From Danxiaibacter flavus (GTDB lineage: Bacteria > Bacteroidota > Bacteroidia > Chitinophagales > Chitinophagaceae): a DNA stretch of 64,000 nt. Positions 24,154-31,997 of this stretch are shown piece by piece; position 1 is the stretch's first letter; every line of letters begins with the position of its first letter. The notes below the pieces were generated by a model. That model saw nothing but the letters and a program-made list of their open reading frames with translations. It was not told the origin of the DNA and made no database searches. The stretch spans positions 434,001 to 498,000 of the forward strand of contig NZ_JAULBC010000005.1 in NCBI RefSeq assembly GCF_041060425.1, written 5' to 3'. The position numbers and the translations under genes are program-made.

Positions 24154-24705
24154 TTAAATGGTTGGATGTTGTTTATATCTCTTTCGCAACCGCATTCCTA
24201 ATGAGATAAGCATAACGCCAAACATGATGGCATAAATAGCGAAGATGATCATGATGGAAAGTATTCCGACAAAAGGATTTCTGAGTAACAAAATGCCAAA
24301 CAGGATAGTTAAAATACCGCCGAATATATACCACCCTTCGCCGGTAATTGATTTTCGCAACCTGATGGCAATAGCAATTTCCGCAATGCCGGCAACAAGT
24401 GTCCAGAAAGCAATAAAATAAATGAGCGCTGCTGCAGTAGCAAACGGGTGATAAAACATGATTATACCGACAACTATGCCCGTGATACCCGAGAACAGGA
24501 GCCAGCCCCAGTCCGGGTTGGTCCTTCTTGAACTGATAGCGGAAACTACGCTGAATATTCCGTCAACAAAAAGAAATACACCCAGGAACAGAATGAGCGT
24601 GGCAAATGCAGCGCCGGGAGCAAAAAGGGCAATAAGCCCAAGAATAATTGCGAATACGCCCCTGAGTACAAAAAGCCACCAATATTGGCTAAACAAATGA
24701 TTCAT
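24154..24705 (-). CDS. HdeD-like membrane protein (DUF308)
   Basis: A 183-residue protein with six predicted membrane segments from ATG 24703-24705 (MNHLFSQYWWLFVLRGVFAI). Repeated hydrophobic hairpins with GLIALFAPGAAF, GIVVGIIMFYHPFATAAAL and GGILTILFGILLLRNPFVG match the DUF308/HdeD family, whose E. coli member helps acid resistance. Its exact job here is unknown. The upstream extension of 27 residues in the same frame lacks family character. It converges with the lectin gene, 3 bp between stops. Confidence 0.88.
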   Translation of the reverse strand: MNHLFSQYWWLFVLRGVFAIILGLIALFAPGAAFATLILFLGVFLFVDGIFSVVSAISSRRTNPDWGWLLFSGITGIVVGIIMFYHPFATAAALIYFIAFWTLVAGIAEIAIAIRLRKSITGEGWYIFGGILTILFGILLLRNPFVGILSIMIIFAIYAIMFGVMLISLGMRLRKRYKQHPTI

Positions 24706-25171
24706 AGCAAATATGTTATGTGTGAATAACAATGAGGTGCCAGAAATGTTCGGAGGTTGAGGATTTGCAGAATAAGAAAGAAGCATCTGTCCAAATGGTA
24801 AAATTCTCTTCGTGTCAATAAAAGGTTAATTTCAGTGGCGTATTTTTTCATTGCCGTTCCGCTTTAGCGAACGGTAAATGAAGGCTTCTCGAAGTCGGCT
24901 TTAGCCATACAGCGGAATTATTGGGCTAAAGCCCAGAATGGATGGGAGATCAATTAGCATCCGTCGGCTGAAGCACGACGGCAATGAATCTAAATCAAGC
25001 AACTTCACTAGGATATGTTAGTTCATTTGCGTTGCAGTCCTTTTAAATTTCGGAAGATTTCTTTATGTCGAAATGACGTTGATCGTTTATCAACACCAAG
25101 GATTAGAGCCAGCCTCCGTGCTTTTTGCGATGATAATAAGATTGCTATTACAAGATAATAGAGTCGAATGA
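24706..25171. other. Spacer holding a REP-like element
   Basis: Non-coding stretch between the HdeD-like gene and cbpM. Its centre is the 142-bp repeat element listed separately; the rest shows nothing. Confidence 0.5.
24847..24988. repeat. 142-bp REP-like element with inverted ends
   Basis: Ends are the inverted pair TTCATTGCCGT / ACGGCAATGAA. Inside lie three further palindromes: CCGTTCCGCTTTAGCGAACGG (24854-24874, read across two hairpin arms), TGGGCTAAAGCCCA (24922-24935) and CCGTCG...CGACGG (24961-24981). This architecture is that of mobile REP/MITE-type sequences. No transposase gene is near. Confidence 0.7.
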
Positions 25172-25450
25172 TTACAAAGCGTGTGATTTCATATAATTGA
25201 TTTCATCCTGCAAACTTTTCATTCGCAGCAGCAAATGCTGGATTGCATCAATACCTTCCATATTAATATTCAAATCATAATGAAGATGAATAAATTTTTC
25301 CAGGTCGTGCAGTTGGTTGGTATGAATAAAGGTTTTTTCTTCAATAACATTTAGCTCAATCAACTCGTATTCCTGCAACGACTGGATAAACGACAATTCA
25401 ATATTGTAGTGAACACAACATTCTTCGGCAGCAATAAAATCTGTTTGCAT
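25172..25450 (-). CDS. cbpM: Chaperone modulator CbpM
   Basis: A 92-residue helical protein with the CbpM pattern: an N-terminal Cys-containing segment (FIAAEECCVHYNIELSFIQS), ELIELNVIEEKTFIHTNQLH, LEKFIHLHYDLNINMEGIDA and a final helix MKSLQDEINYMKS. CbpM binds the J domain of CbpA and lowers both its co-chaperone and DNA-binding activity. It follows the cbpA-like gene by 19 bp on the same strand, which is the standard order and supports the call. Confidence 0.87.
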   Translation of the reverse strand: MQTDFIAAEECCVHYNIELSFIQSLQEYELIELNVIEEKTFIHTNQLHDLEKFIHLHYDLNINMEGIDAIQHLLLRMKSLQDEINYMKSHAL

Positions 25451-25469
25451 AACAAAGTGTTTACTGTAT

Positions 25470-26366
25470 TTATAATGCAGCTAATCGTTTAAATAATTCC
25501 TTCTGCTGGTCTGTCAGGCCCGTTGGTATTTTTATAGTGAATGTTACTATAAGGTCACCATGCTCTCCTTCTTTTTTATATACCGGAAATCCTTTTCCCT
25601 TCAGTTTTGTCCTGGTTCCATTTTGTGTTTCAGGTTTAACTTTCAGCTTAACCTTGCCATCCATTGTATCTACCATAACTTCTCCACCTAAAACGGCGGT
25701 ATACAAATCAAGATCGATGTTAACATAAAGATCATTATCCACCCGTTTAAAAACCGGATCCTCTGCAATTACAAATGTTATGTATAAATCGCCCGCCGGA
25801 CCACCATTAACGCCGGGCCCGCCATGACCTTTCAGCTTAATCACCTGTCCGTTCGCAATTCCCGCGGGAACAGTGATGCGGATATTTTTTCCATTTACCG
25901 TTAAAGTATGCTGATGTGTTTTTGCAGCATCGCGCAGGTTTATGTGCATTTCTGCATTGTAATCCTGCCCACGAAACTTAATATTACCGCTTCTTCTACT
26001 AGTGCTGCCACCACTTCCGCCAAACATAGATTGAAAGAAATCGGAAAAGTCGTCATCATCAAAATGCTGGGAAAAATCTGCGCCGCCACCACCCGCTCCT
26101 GCATAGGACTGAGAAGCCCGCGCTTTTTCATATTCTTCCGCATGCTGCCAGTTTTCGCCATACTGGTCGTATTTCTTTCTTTTTTCAGGATCACTTAAAA
26201 CTTCATTCGCTTCATTTATCTGCTGAAAAGTTTTATGCGCGTTCTGATCGTTTGGATTTAAATCGGGATGATACTTCCTTGCAAGTTTCCGGTAAGCTTT
26301 CTTAATATCATCTGTGGAAGCACTTTTATCTACTCCTAATACTTTATAATAGTCAATAAATGCCAT
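25470..26366 (-). CDS. cbpA: DnaJ-like co-chaperone CbpA
   Basis: A 298-residue class II J-domain protein. The J domain is residues 4-70 with the HPD motif in YHPDLNP. A Gly/Phe/Ser-rich linker follows (AGAGGGGADFSQHF, FGGSGGSTSRRSG). Two C-terminal beta domains take up residues 125-298 (GHGGPGVNGGPAGDLYITF, LKGKGFPVYK). The four CxxCxGxG zinc repeats of DnaJ are absent, as in CbpA. It stimulates DnaK. With cbpM directly downstream it forms a two-gene unit. Confidence 0.92.
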   Translation of the reverse strand: MAFIDYYKVLGVDKSASTDDIKKAYRKLARKYHPDLNPNDQNAHKTFQQINEANEVLSDPEKRKKYDQYGENWQHAEEYEKARASQSYAGAGGGGADFSQHFDDDDFSDFFQSMFGGSGGSTSRRSGNIKFRGQDYNAEMHINLRDAAKTHQHTLTVNGKNIRITVPAGIANGQVIKLKGHGGPGVNGGPAGDLYITFVIAEDPVFKRVDNDLYVNIDLDLYTAVLGGEVMVDTMDGKVKLKVKPETQNGTRTKLKGKGFPVYKKEGEHGDLIVTFTIKIPTGLTDQQKELFKRLAAL

Positions 26367-26761
26367 AGCTTATTGTATAATGTATAAAGGCAAATTTTTT
26401 GCTGTGTTTATATCCTGGTGACCTGTATTGGCTCAGCCAGGTTTTGAAACTTAAATTTACTAATACCTCTTCATTTGTCCGCCAACATTTGGATAACATA
26501 ATTTGAGGTAATTGGTTTAGTACTACAATCATTGTGCTGAAAACGGGACAATCAATGTCGTTTCCTTAAGAGGTCAGGAAAAACAAAGCAAGCCTGAAAT
26601 CTGGTACTTCGTACCCGTCCGAATGCGCATTCGGCGCGGGCGGGCTTCGTAAATCGTACTTGATGAATGCCAATTATTCTTAAGGAAACGACATGGACAG
26701 GACAATAGAGAATGACTCGCGAAGATTATATTTGCAGACATCTTCCAAAAAATCATTCCTC
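26367..26761. other. Spacer with MITE-like inverted repeat
   Basis: Non-coding region upstream of both cbpA and the HAD gene. The right part is the inverted-repeat element listed next; the left part shows no feature beyond A/T-rich sequence that may hold the cbpA promoter. Confidence 0.5.
26555..26694. repeat. 140-bp MITE-like element with 17-bp inverted ends
   Basis: The ends ATGTCGTTTCCTTAAGA (26555-26571) and TCTTAAGGAAACGACAT (26678-26694) are perfect inverted copies. In the middle is the perfect 16-bp palindrome CCGAATGCGCATTCGG flanked by partly paired GC-rich arms. No open frame inside. No clear target duplication was seen. Confidence 0.7.
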
Positions 26762-27379
26762 ATGAATCAGGCACCAACCATTACAACATTGTTCCTGGAT
26801 ATTGGTGGAGTTCTTTTAACCAATGGATGGGACAGAACAGCAAGAAAATCTGCTGCTGAAACCTTCTCACTCAATCTGGCTGAATTTGAAGAACGACACC
26901 ATCTTACTTTCGATACTTATGAAGAAGGTAAATTAACATTGGATGAATACCTTGACCGTGTAGTGTTCTATGAAAAGAGGTTTTTCAGCAGGCACGATTT
27001 CCGCGAATTTATGTTTGCGCAATCGTCACCGTTTGACGATATGATAGAAATGGTAAAAGGGCTGAAGTCCAGGTACAATCTGAAAATTGCGATTGTAAAC
27101 AATGAAGGAAGAGAACTCAATCGCCATCGTATTCATACATTCGGACTGAATAAGTTTGTTGACTTTTTTATCTCCTCATGCTTTGTGCATTTCAGAAAAC
27201 CCGATGCAGATATTTTCAGAATAGCCCTGGACATTGCATTGGTGGAACCGGATGAAGTTGTGTATATAGAAGACAGACCAATGTTTGTGTCTGTTGCCGA
27301 AAGTTTAGGGATCAATGGCATTTGCCATACGGATTATGCTTCGACGAAAGAGAAGCTTGCTGCCTGGGGACTTGGATGA
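26762..27379 (+). CDS. HAD-superfamily hydrolase (HAD-IA)
   Basis: A 205-residue protein from ATG 26762 (MNQAPTITTLFLDIGGVLL). Motif I is present as FLDIGGVLLTN, in which the second Asp of the usual DxDG/T is Gly, as in the epoxide-hydrolase-N-like/YihX subgroup. Motif II is AIVNNEG, the Lys is in FRKPDADIF and motif III is VVYIEDRP. The helical cap spans residues 20-95. Members are phosphatases or dehalogenase-like; the substrate is unknown. An in-frame ATG at 26693 lies inside the repeat element and is less likely. Confidence 0.85.
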   Translation: MNQAPTITTLFLDIGGVLLTNGWDRTARKSAAETFSLNLAEFEERHHLTFDTYEEGKLTLDEYLDRVVFYEKRFFSRHDFREFMFAQSSPFDDMIEMVKGLKSRYNLKIAIVNNEGRELNRHRIHTFGLNKFVDFFISSCFVHFRKPDADIFRIALDIALVEPDEVVYIEDRPMFVSVAESLGINGICHTDYASTKEKLAAWGLG

Positions 27380-27773
27380 GACGTTGATTGGGACGCGAAT
27401 TGTCTTGACCGGGATTTGGGGGATTAAGGGATTGACAGGATTTGAATTTTTTTAGCCACAGAGGCACTGAAGCACAGAGGATTGCTCTCTCTGTAGCAAA
27501 CGAAAAAACACTGTGTATTCTGTGCAAAAAACTCCTTTACCTCTGTGGTAAAAACCGACATTTTCAATTTTCAACTTTCAATTATCCATTAATTCCGGAC
27601 CTGGATTTGGGAGATTGGGGGATTGATTTTTTTAGCCTCAGAGGCACTGAAGCACAGAGGAATTTGAATTGCATGATTTCGTGTATTCTCCAATGTATTT
27701 TCTCTGTGCGATCTGTGAAAAAACTTCGTGTCTTCTGTGGTAAAAAAATTCAGTGCTTCAGTGGCAAACAAGG
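27380..27773. repeat. Spacer made of two CACAGAG-type repeat copies, 180 bp apart
   Basis: A 34-bp stretch at 27447-27480 (TTTTTTAGCCACAGAGGCAC and on) recurs at 27627-27660 with one mismatch. Each copy is followed by inverted partner sequence (CTCTGTGGTAAAAA at about 27540-27553, TTCTGTGGTAAAAAA at about 27733-27747), so each is an imperfect palindrome of about 110-120 bp. Related sequence occurs at 9.85, 46.67, 51.93 and 54.51 kb. Confidence 0.75.
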
Positions 27774-29099
27774 TTATCGTACAAAGAAGCTAATTAAAAA
27801 TAACACAGCCAACACATACATCACCGGCGAAATTTCTTTTTTACGTCCGCTGAAAAGTTTAAGCAATACATAAGACAGCATACCAAAAACAATACCTTCG
27901 GCAATGCTATAAGTATAAGGCATCATTACAATAGCGAGAAATGCCGGAACTGCTTCTGTTACATCGTTGAATTCAATTTGCTTTACTGCACTCATCATTA
28001 ACATACCCACAATTATCAAAGCCGGAGCTGTTGCCGCAGCAGGTATCATTGCAAATAACGGTGCAAAAAACAGGGCAAGAACAAACAAACATGCTACTGT
28101 AAACGCTGTTAGCCCTGTACGTCCACCAGTTGCAATACCACTTGCACTTTCAACGTAAGCCGCAACAACACTCGTTCCCAAAATAGATCCCACGGTAGTA
28201 CCGATAGCATCCGCCAACAATGCTTTTTTTGCCTGGGGAATTTTTCCGTTTTTATCAAGTAGCCCGGCTTTGCTACATAACCCTATCAGCGTTCCTACAG
28301 TATCAAAAAGGTTAACCATAAGCAATGTGAAAAGAATCACCAGCATATCAAGACTGAAGATCTTTTCAAACTTTAGTTGCATGAATGTTTCCGAGATGGA
28401 TGGAGGAAGGCTCACAACTTTCCCGCCCGCTGGCAATTGGGTAAGGCCTAATGGGATACCTGCAACGGTCGCAACGGCTATCCCAATAAGTAAGGCTGCA
28501 TTTACGTTTTTAAACATCAGAACAGCACTAACCAATAAGCCAAGCATGGCGATGATAGGTCCGGCAGATTTTATGTTACCCATCTTTACGATAACGCCGT
28601 CCAACTGGTTATTGCCAATATAAGTCATGCCGGTTTCCACAATGCCTGCATTCACCATTCCTATCAACGCAATGAATAAGCCAATGCCAACAGAGATGGC
28701 ATGTTTAAGATTTATTGGAATACTATCAATGATCGCTTCGCGGATACGAAACAGCGATAAAAAGATAAATAGCAAGCCTTCCAGGAAAACCGCAGTAAGC
28801 GCAAACTGCCAGGTATAGCCCATGCGAAGAACAATAGTGTACGCAAGAAATGCATTCAATCCCATGCCAGGAGCCAGTGCAATAGGAAGCTTGGCATAAA
28901 AAGCCATTACCAGCGTGCCCGCAACCGCGGCAAGCGCGGTTGCTGTGATCTGCGCTTCGAAAGGCATTCCGGCTTTGGAAAGAATAACAGGATTTACCAC
29001 CAGGATATAAGCCATTGTAGAAAACGTAGTAAGCCCTGCAAGAATTTCTTTTTTTACAGTTGTGTTATTCTCTTTTAAGCGGAAAAAAGATGATAGCAT
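27774..29099 (-). CDS. NCS2 family adenine/guanine/hypoxanthine permease
   Basis: A 441-residue membrane protein with about 12-14 predicted membrane segments. ILAGLTTFSTMAYILVVNP at the start and ALAPGMGLNAFLAYT are hallmark motifs of the AzgA-like branch of nucleobase:cation symporters. LLMVNLFDTVGTLIGLCSKAG and SASGIATGGRTGLTA are the other conserved blocks. It takes up purine bases across the inner membrane. Which base it prefers cannot be read from sequence. It is a single-gene unit between repeat-rich spacers. Confidence 0.9.
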   Translation of the reverse strand: MLSSFFRLKENNTTVKKEILAGLTTFSTMAYILVVNPVILSKAGMPFEAQITATALAAVAGTLVMAFYAKLPIALAPGMGLNAFLAYTIVLRMGYTWQFALTAVFLEGLLFIFLSLFRIREAIIDSIPINLKHAISVGIGLFIALIGMVNAGIVETGMTYIGNNQLDGVIVKMGNIKSAGPIIAMLGLLVSAVLMFKNVNAALLIGIAVATVAGIPLGLTQLPAGGKVVSLPPSISETFMQLKFEKIFSLDMLVILFTLLMVNLFDTVGTLIGLCSKAGLLDKNGKIPQAKKALLADAIGTTVGSILGTSVVAAYVESASGIATGGRTGLTAFTVACLFVLALFFAPLFAMIPAAATAPALIIVGMLMMSAVKQIEFNDVTEAVPAFLAIVMMPYTYSIAEGIVFGMLSYVLLKLFSGRKKEISPVMYVLAVLFLISFFVR

Positions 29100-29441
29100 A
29101 AGCGACCAGGTTATAAAGGGTATAAGTTTAATTACGCTGTGAAATTAGTTGATATAACGCAAAGGAGAAGTGGTAAGTTGCAGGTTATACGTTGTACGTT
29201 TTTTGAAGCGGAGGGAGAAGCTGAAAGCGTAAAGCCTAAAGCTGAAAGCGGTGCGCGTGCGAACGATGACGTTTAAGGGGTGCTCATGATTTCCACTATC
29301 TGAAGAATAAGTTGAAGTCGTTCTTCACGGGCTTTGCGAAATAAAAAGGCCAGCAAATTATTCGCTGGCCTTTCCTTTAAATTTGGAATAAGATTGTAAG
29401 ATATAGTGCTGCTTCACCATTCACCATTGACTATTCACTAT
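29100..29441. other. Spacer with AAGCCTAAAGC-type words and a terminator
   Basis: Contains GCGTAAAGCCTAAAGCTGAA at about 29227, a member of a word family also seen at 9.91, 42.11, 42.23 and 42.35 kb. A terminator stands at 29343-29373. TTCACCATTGACTATTCAC near 29420 also appears near 51140. No gene was seen. Confidence 0.5.
29343..29373 (-). terminator. Terminator after the PQQ-type dehydrogenase gene
   Basis: AAAGGCCAGC / GCTGGCCTTT stem followed on the minus strand by TTATTT. Confidence 0.82.
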
Positions 29442-30704
29442 TCACTTTTTATACTGTATCCGGTAAATAGTTCCCCCCGCATCGTCAGCCACATAAATAG
29501 ATCCGTCTGCACCCTGCGCAAGTCCGCAAGGTTTGTGCTGAACGCTGGTTCCGGTAGGATTAAAACCATCTGCAAAGATTTCCCATTGTCCGGAAGGCTT
29601 GCCGTTTTTGAACGGAACAAAAGCTATGAGATAACCTTTCTGCAATTCGGGTGATTTACCATGAAAGGCAATGAAAGCGCCATGCTTATACTTTTCAGGA
29701 AAAGAATTACCGGTATAAAATAACAGTGCGTTAGGAGCAAGATGCGCCGGAAAAGCAACTACCGGGTCAATGGTTTTTTTGCCACCCGTTTTCTTGCCAT
29801 CGCCACCATATTCCGGAGCGAGGATCTTTTTATTTTGCTGCTGATCGTAATATACGTAGGGCCAGCCGGCGTCGTCTTCTTTGCGAAGCTCATACATTGT
29901 TTCTGCGGGCAGTGTTGCATCCTGTTCTTTTGAGAAATACTGCGGATACAAAAGATTTAACTGGTCACGGCCGTGCTGCATTACAAACAGCGAGTTGGTT
30001 GCGGTGTTCCAATCCAGTCCTACAACATTTTTTAAACCCGTAGCATAACGAATGCCATCTTTAAAATGCTGGTCCGCTTTATCGGTTTTGTATTTCCAGA
30101 TGCCGCCGGCGGAATCAAGAATCGGGCAAGGCATTGGCGCAGTAAGATTTTTCCCTTCCAGGCATGCATTGGCGTAAGAGCCGACATTTACATACAGATT
30201 GCCTTTATTGTCAACTGCCAGCGATTTTGAATTGTCCCTGTTGTGATTAACCAGCCCCGACACAATTTTTTCCGGAGCGTCAGGACTGATCACTTCATTG
30301 TTATCATTTAGTTTGTAACGATAGATATCATCGTTGGATGAAGCATAGAGATAGCCATTCTTCACAAGAATGCCGGTACCAGGATAGTTACCAAAACCAA
30401 TTTGTTCATCCGGGTTTCCATCTCCATTGTTATCTTTTAAAAAGTAGATGCCCTTGCCATCTTTCAGTTTGGACAATTTTACATAAATATCACCTTTATT
30501 GGTAACAGTAAGATGCCTGGCCCCGTTAAGACCCGTAGCTATAATATTTGCATGAAAGCCGGAAGGAAGCGTTAATGGTGCTGTAGGCAGTGTGTCATTA
30601 AGAACTTCATGCACAATAAACGTGGTATCCTTTGCATAGGCCGAGGCAAATCGTGGTAATGCCAGGGCCGATAAAAGACCAAGACAGTAAAAAACTTTTT
30701 TCAT
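29442..30704 (-). CDS. PQQ-dependent sugar dehydrogenase-like secreted protein
   Basis: A 420-residue exported protein from ATG 30702-30704 with signal peptide MKKVFYCLGLLSALALPRFA. The body is a six-bladed beta-propeller of the soluble glucose/sorbosone dehydrogenase type: LPSGFHANIIATGLNGARHL, NYPGTGILVKNGYLYASSND, GIRYATGLKNVVGLDWN, VMQHGRDQLN, DAGWPYVYYD, and GADGSIYVADDAGGTIYRI. Members oxidise sugars in the periplasm with PQQ. No PQQ-synthesis gene is in the window, so the cofactor must come from elsewhere or the activity differs. It precedes a terminator. Confidence 0.85.
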   Translation of the reverse strand: MKKVFYCLGLLSALALPRFASAYAKDTTFIVHEVLNDTLPTAPLTLPSGFHANIIATGLNGARHLTVTNKGDIYVKLSKLKDGKGIYFLKDNNGDGNPDEQIGFGNYPGTGILVKNGYLYASSNDDIYRYKLNDNNEVISPDAPEKIVSGLVNHNRDNSKSLAVDNKGNLYVNVGSYANACLEGKNLTAPMPCPILDSAGGIWKYKTDKADQHFKDGIRYATGLKNVVGLDWNTATNSLFVMQHGRDQLNLLYPQYFSKEQDATLPAETMYELRKEDDAGWPYVYYDQQQNKKILAPEYGGDGKKTGGKKTIDPVVAFPAHLAPNALLFYTGNSFPEKYKHGAFIAFHGKSPELQKGYLIAFVPFKNGKPSGQWEIFADGFNPTGTSVQHKPCGLAQGADGSIYVADDAGGTIYRIQYKK

Positions 30705-31167
30705 GGTTGCTTGAGAAATATATGATGGATAAAGATAAAGGTTGATGTGAAAAGGCACGCGCAAAAAAGCGAAATAAAGGGACGACTAAGTAAAAACGTA
30801 GCACAGGATGGAAATCAACCTTGTCTGCGGTGCAACATTTGAATTGGTTTGGTCAATATTTAATTGCCTTGATCCACAACAGGATGCTCCTACGGAGCAA
30901 CACAATCGAACAATCCCTAACTAAATGATATTGGGCTATAGGTTAAAGCCCTAACGGACTATGATGTCTGTATTCGGGCATTTCTATTGAGCTTAATTCC
31001 CTACGGGAAAACCTGTTATTGTTATGAAATCTGTTATTGGGCACACACGAGGTCCCAAATACTGATTCGATTGTGATATTTTATGAGTGTTTGATATAGA
31101 AAACTTTTATCTAAACGACATGGGCTTGCAAATAGAGCATCAAGAAGATAAAGGAAGTTATCCTGGA
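30705..31167. other. Spacer with small palindromes and a dispersed-repeat end
   Basis: Holds palindromes GCTCCTACGGAGC (30886-30898) and CCCTACGGG (about 31011). TGATATTTTATGAGTGTTTG followed by ATAT (about 31072-31095) matches, with few changes, the end of both 154-bp units at 60.5-60.8 kb. No gene was found. Confidence 0.55.
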
Positions 31168-31413
31168 TTAGACTGACACAAGAGCGTTTGTCAACGAGTA
31201 TTTTTTTCCAGCAGCCTTAATTTCGTCTGTAATCTCGTCCATGCTTGTTTTTGATAATTCAAATCTATTCGATAGTTCCACACAGCCGTTTAATGTCTGC
31301 TTTGAAAGCTCAATACTTATCAGGTCGATAAGATCGCTGAAAGTGAGATGTTCGCTCCGGAAACCAAACTTATTGTACTCAACATCTGATATAGAAATAT
31401 TAAGCATCCGCAT
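31168..31413 (-). CDS. Small hypothetical protein
   Basis: An 81-residue acidic protein (MRMLNISISDVEYNKFGFRS...). An N-terminal beta strand with ISISDVEYNKFG followed by predicted helices resembles antitoxin-like small proteins, but no toxin is adjacent. The codon use looks like coding sequence and ATG is followed by a second ATG two codons on. It lies 55 bp after the DUF779 gene on the same strand and could be its co-transcribed neighbour. Function unknown. Confidence 0.6.
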   Translation of the reverse strand: MRMLNISISDVEYNKFGFRSEHLTFSDLIDLISIELSKQTLNGCVELSNRFELSKTSMDEITDEIKAAGKKYSLTNALVSV

Positions 31414-31468
31414 GCTTATCCTTTAATTCGTTCCAATTTACGCTTTTATCATCTTGCGAGAACTTCTG

Positions 31469-31846
31469 TCAATACTCATTTTTAACTACCGGTTCCAACT
31501 CCGCCATCTCCTCTTCAGAAAATATCCTTGATTGAATATAAAACCGCACACCCAACGGTATCTCAAGTGAAAAGCTGCTGCCTCTCCCCGGTGTTACATC
31601 CAGGATAAGCTGCGTGTGTTTCCAATATTCAAACTGATCAGCGCCCATATAAAACTTGCATCCCTCTATCTTTCCAAGGCACACATCGCTTCCGCCAATT
31701 TTGAACTCGCCGTCGGCAAAACACATGGGCTGCGAACCATCACAACAACCGCCGCTTTGATGAAACATCAGGGGGCCATGTTCTGCCCGTAATTTTTCTA
31801 TTAGTTCTATTGCCTTTGGTGTGGCAATTACTCTTGGAATTGACAT
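31469..31846 (-). CDS. DUF779 protein associated with aldehyde dehydrogenase
   Basis: A 125-residue protein of the DUF779 family: ATPKAIELIEKLRAEHGPLM, FHQSGGCCDGSQPMCF, VCLGKIEGCKFYMGADQFEY, WKHTQLILDVTPGRGSSFSL and EIPLGVRFYIQSRIF. The CC...C cluster might bind metal. This family is nearly always encoded beside AldB/ExaC-type aldehyde dehydrogenases, as here, so a helper role for that enzyme is inferred. A hairpin with T-run lies between the two genes, so DUF779 may be transcribed less or separately. Confidence 0.9.
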   Translation of the reverse strand: MSIPRVIATPKAIELIEKLRAEHGPLMFHQSGGCCDGSQPMCFADGEFKIGGSDVCLGKIEGCKFYMGADQFEYWKHTQLILDVTPGRGSSFSLEIPLGVRFYIQSRIFSEEEMAELEPVVKNEY

Positions 31847-31865
31847 ACGCTGTTTGTTATTTTTA

Positions 31866-31900
31866 GAAAAAATAACCCCCGCTAAAAAGCAGGGATTATT
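31866..31900 (-). terminator. Hairpin between aldehyde dehydrogenase and DUF779 genes
   Basis: AATAACCCCCGC / GC(a)GGGATTATT stem, followed on the minus strand by TTTTTT. It may end part of the aldehyde dehydrogenase transcripts. Confidence 0.65.
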
Positions 31901-31997
31901 GTTCGTGTGATATCCGTTTTAATCCGTCAACGAAATCGTTTCGCCTGTCAACGACGCAGGCAGGAATTCACACTTCCTCCTTCACCAATCACTATCA

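Noticed and set aside
27447..27660. Possible CRISPR from 34-bp repeats
   Set aside because: Only two copies, 180 bp apart, each part of a palindromic spacer element.
27442..27873. 143-codon open frame on the plus strand
   Set aside because: It is built from the two CACAGAG-type repeat copies and runs into the end of the permease gene on the other strand; the protein is low quality and repeated.
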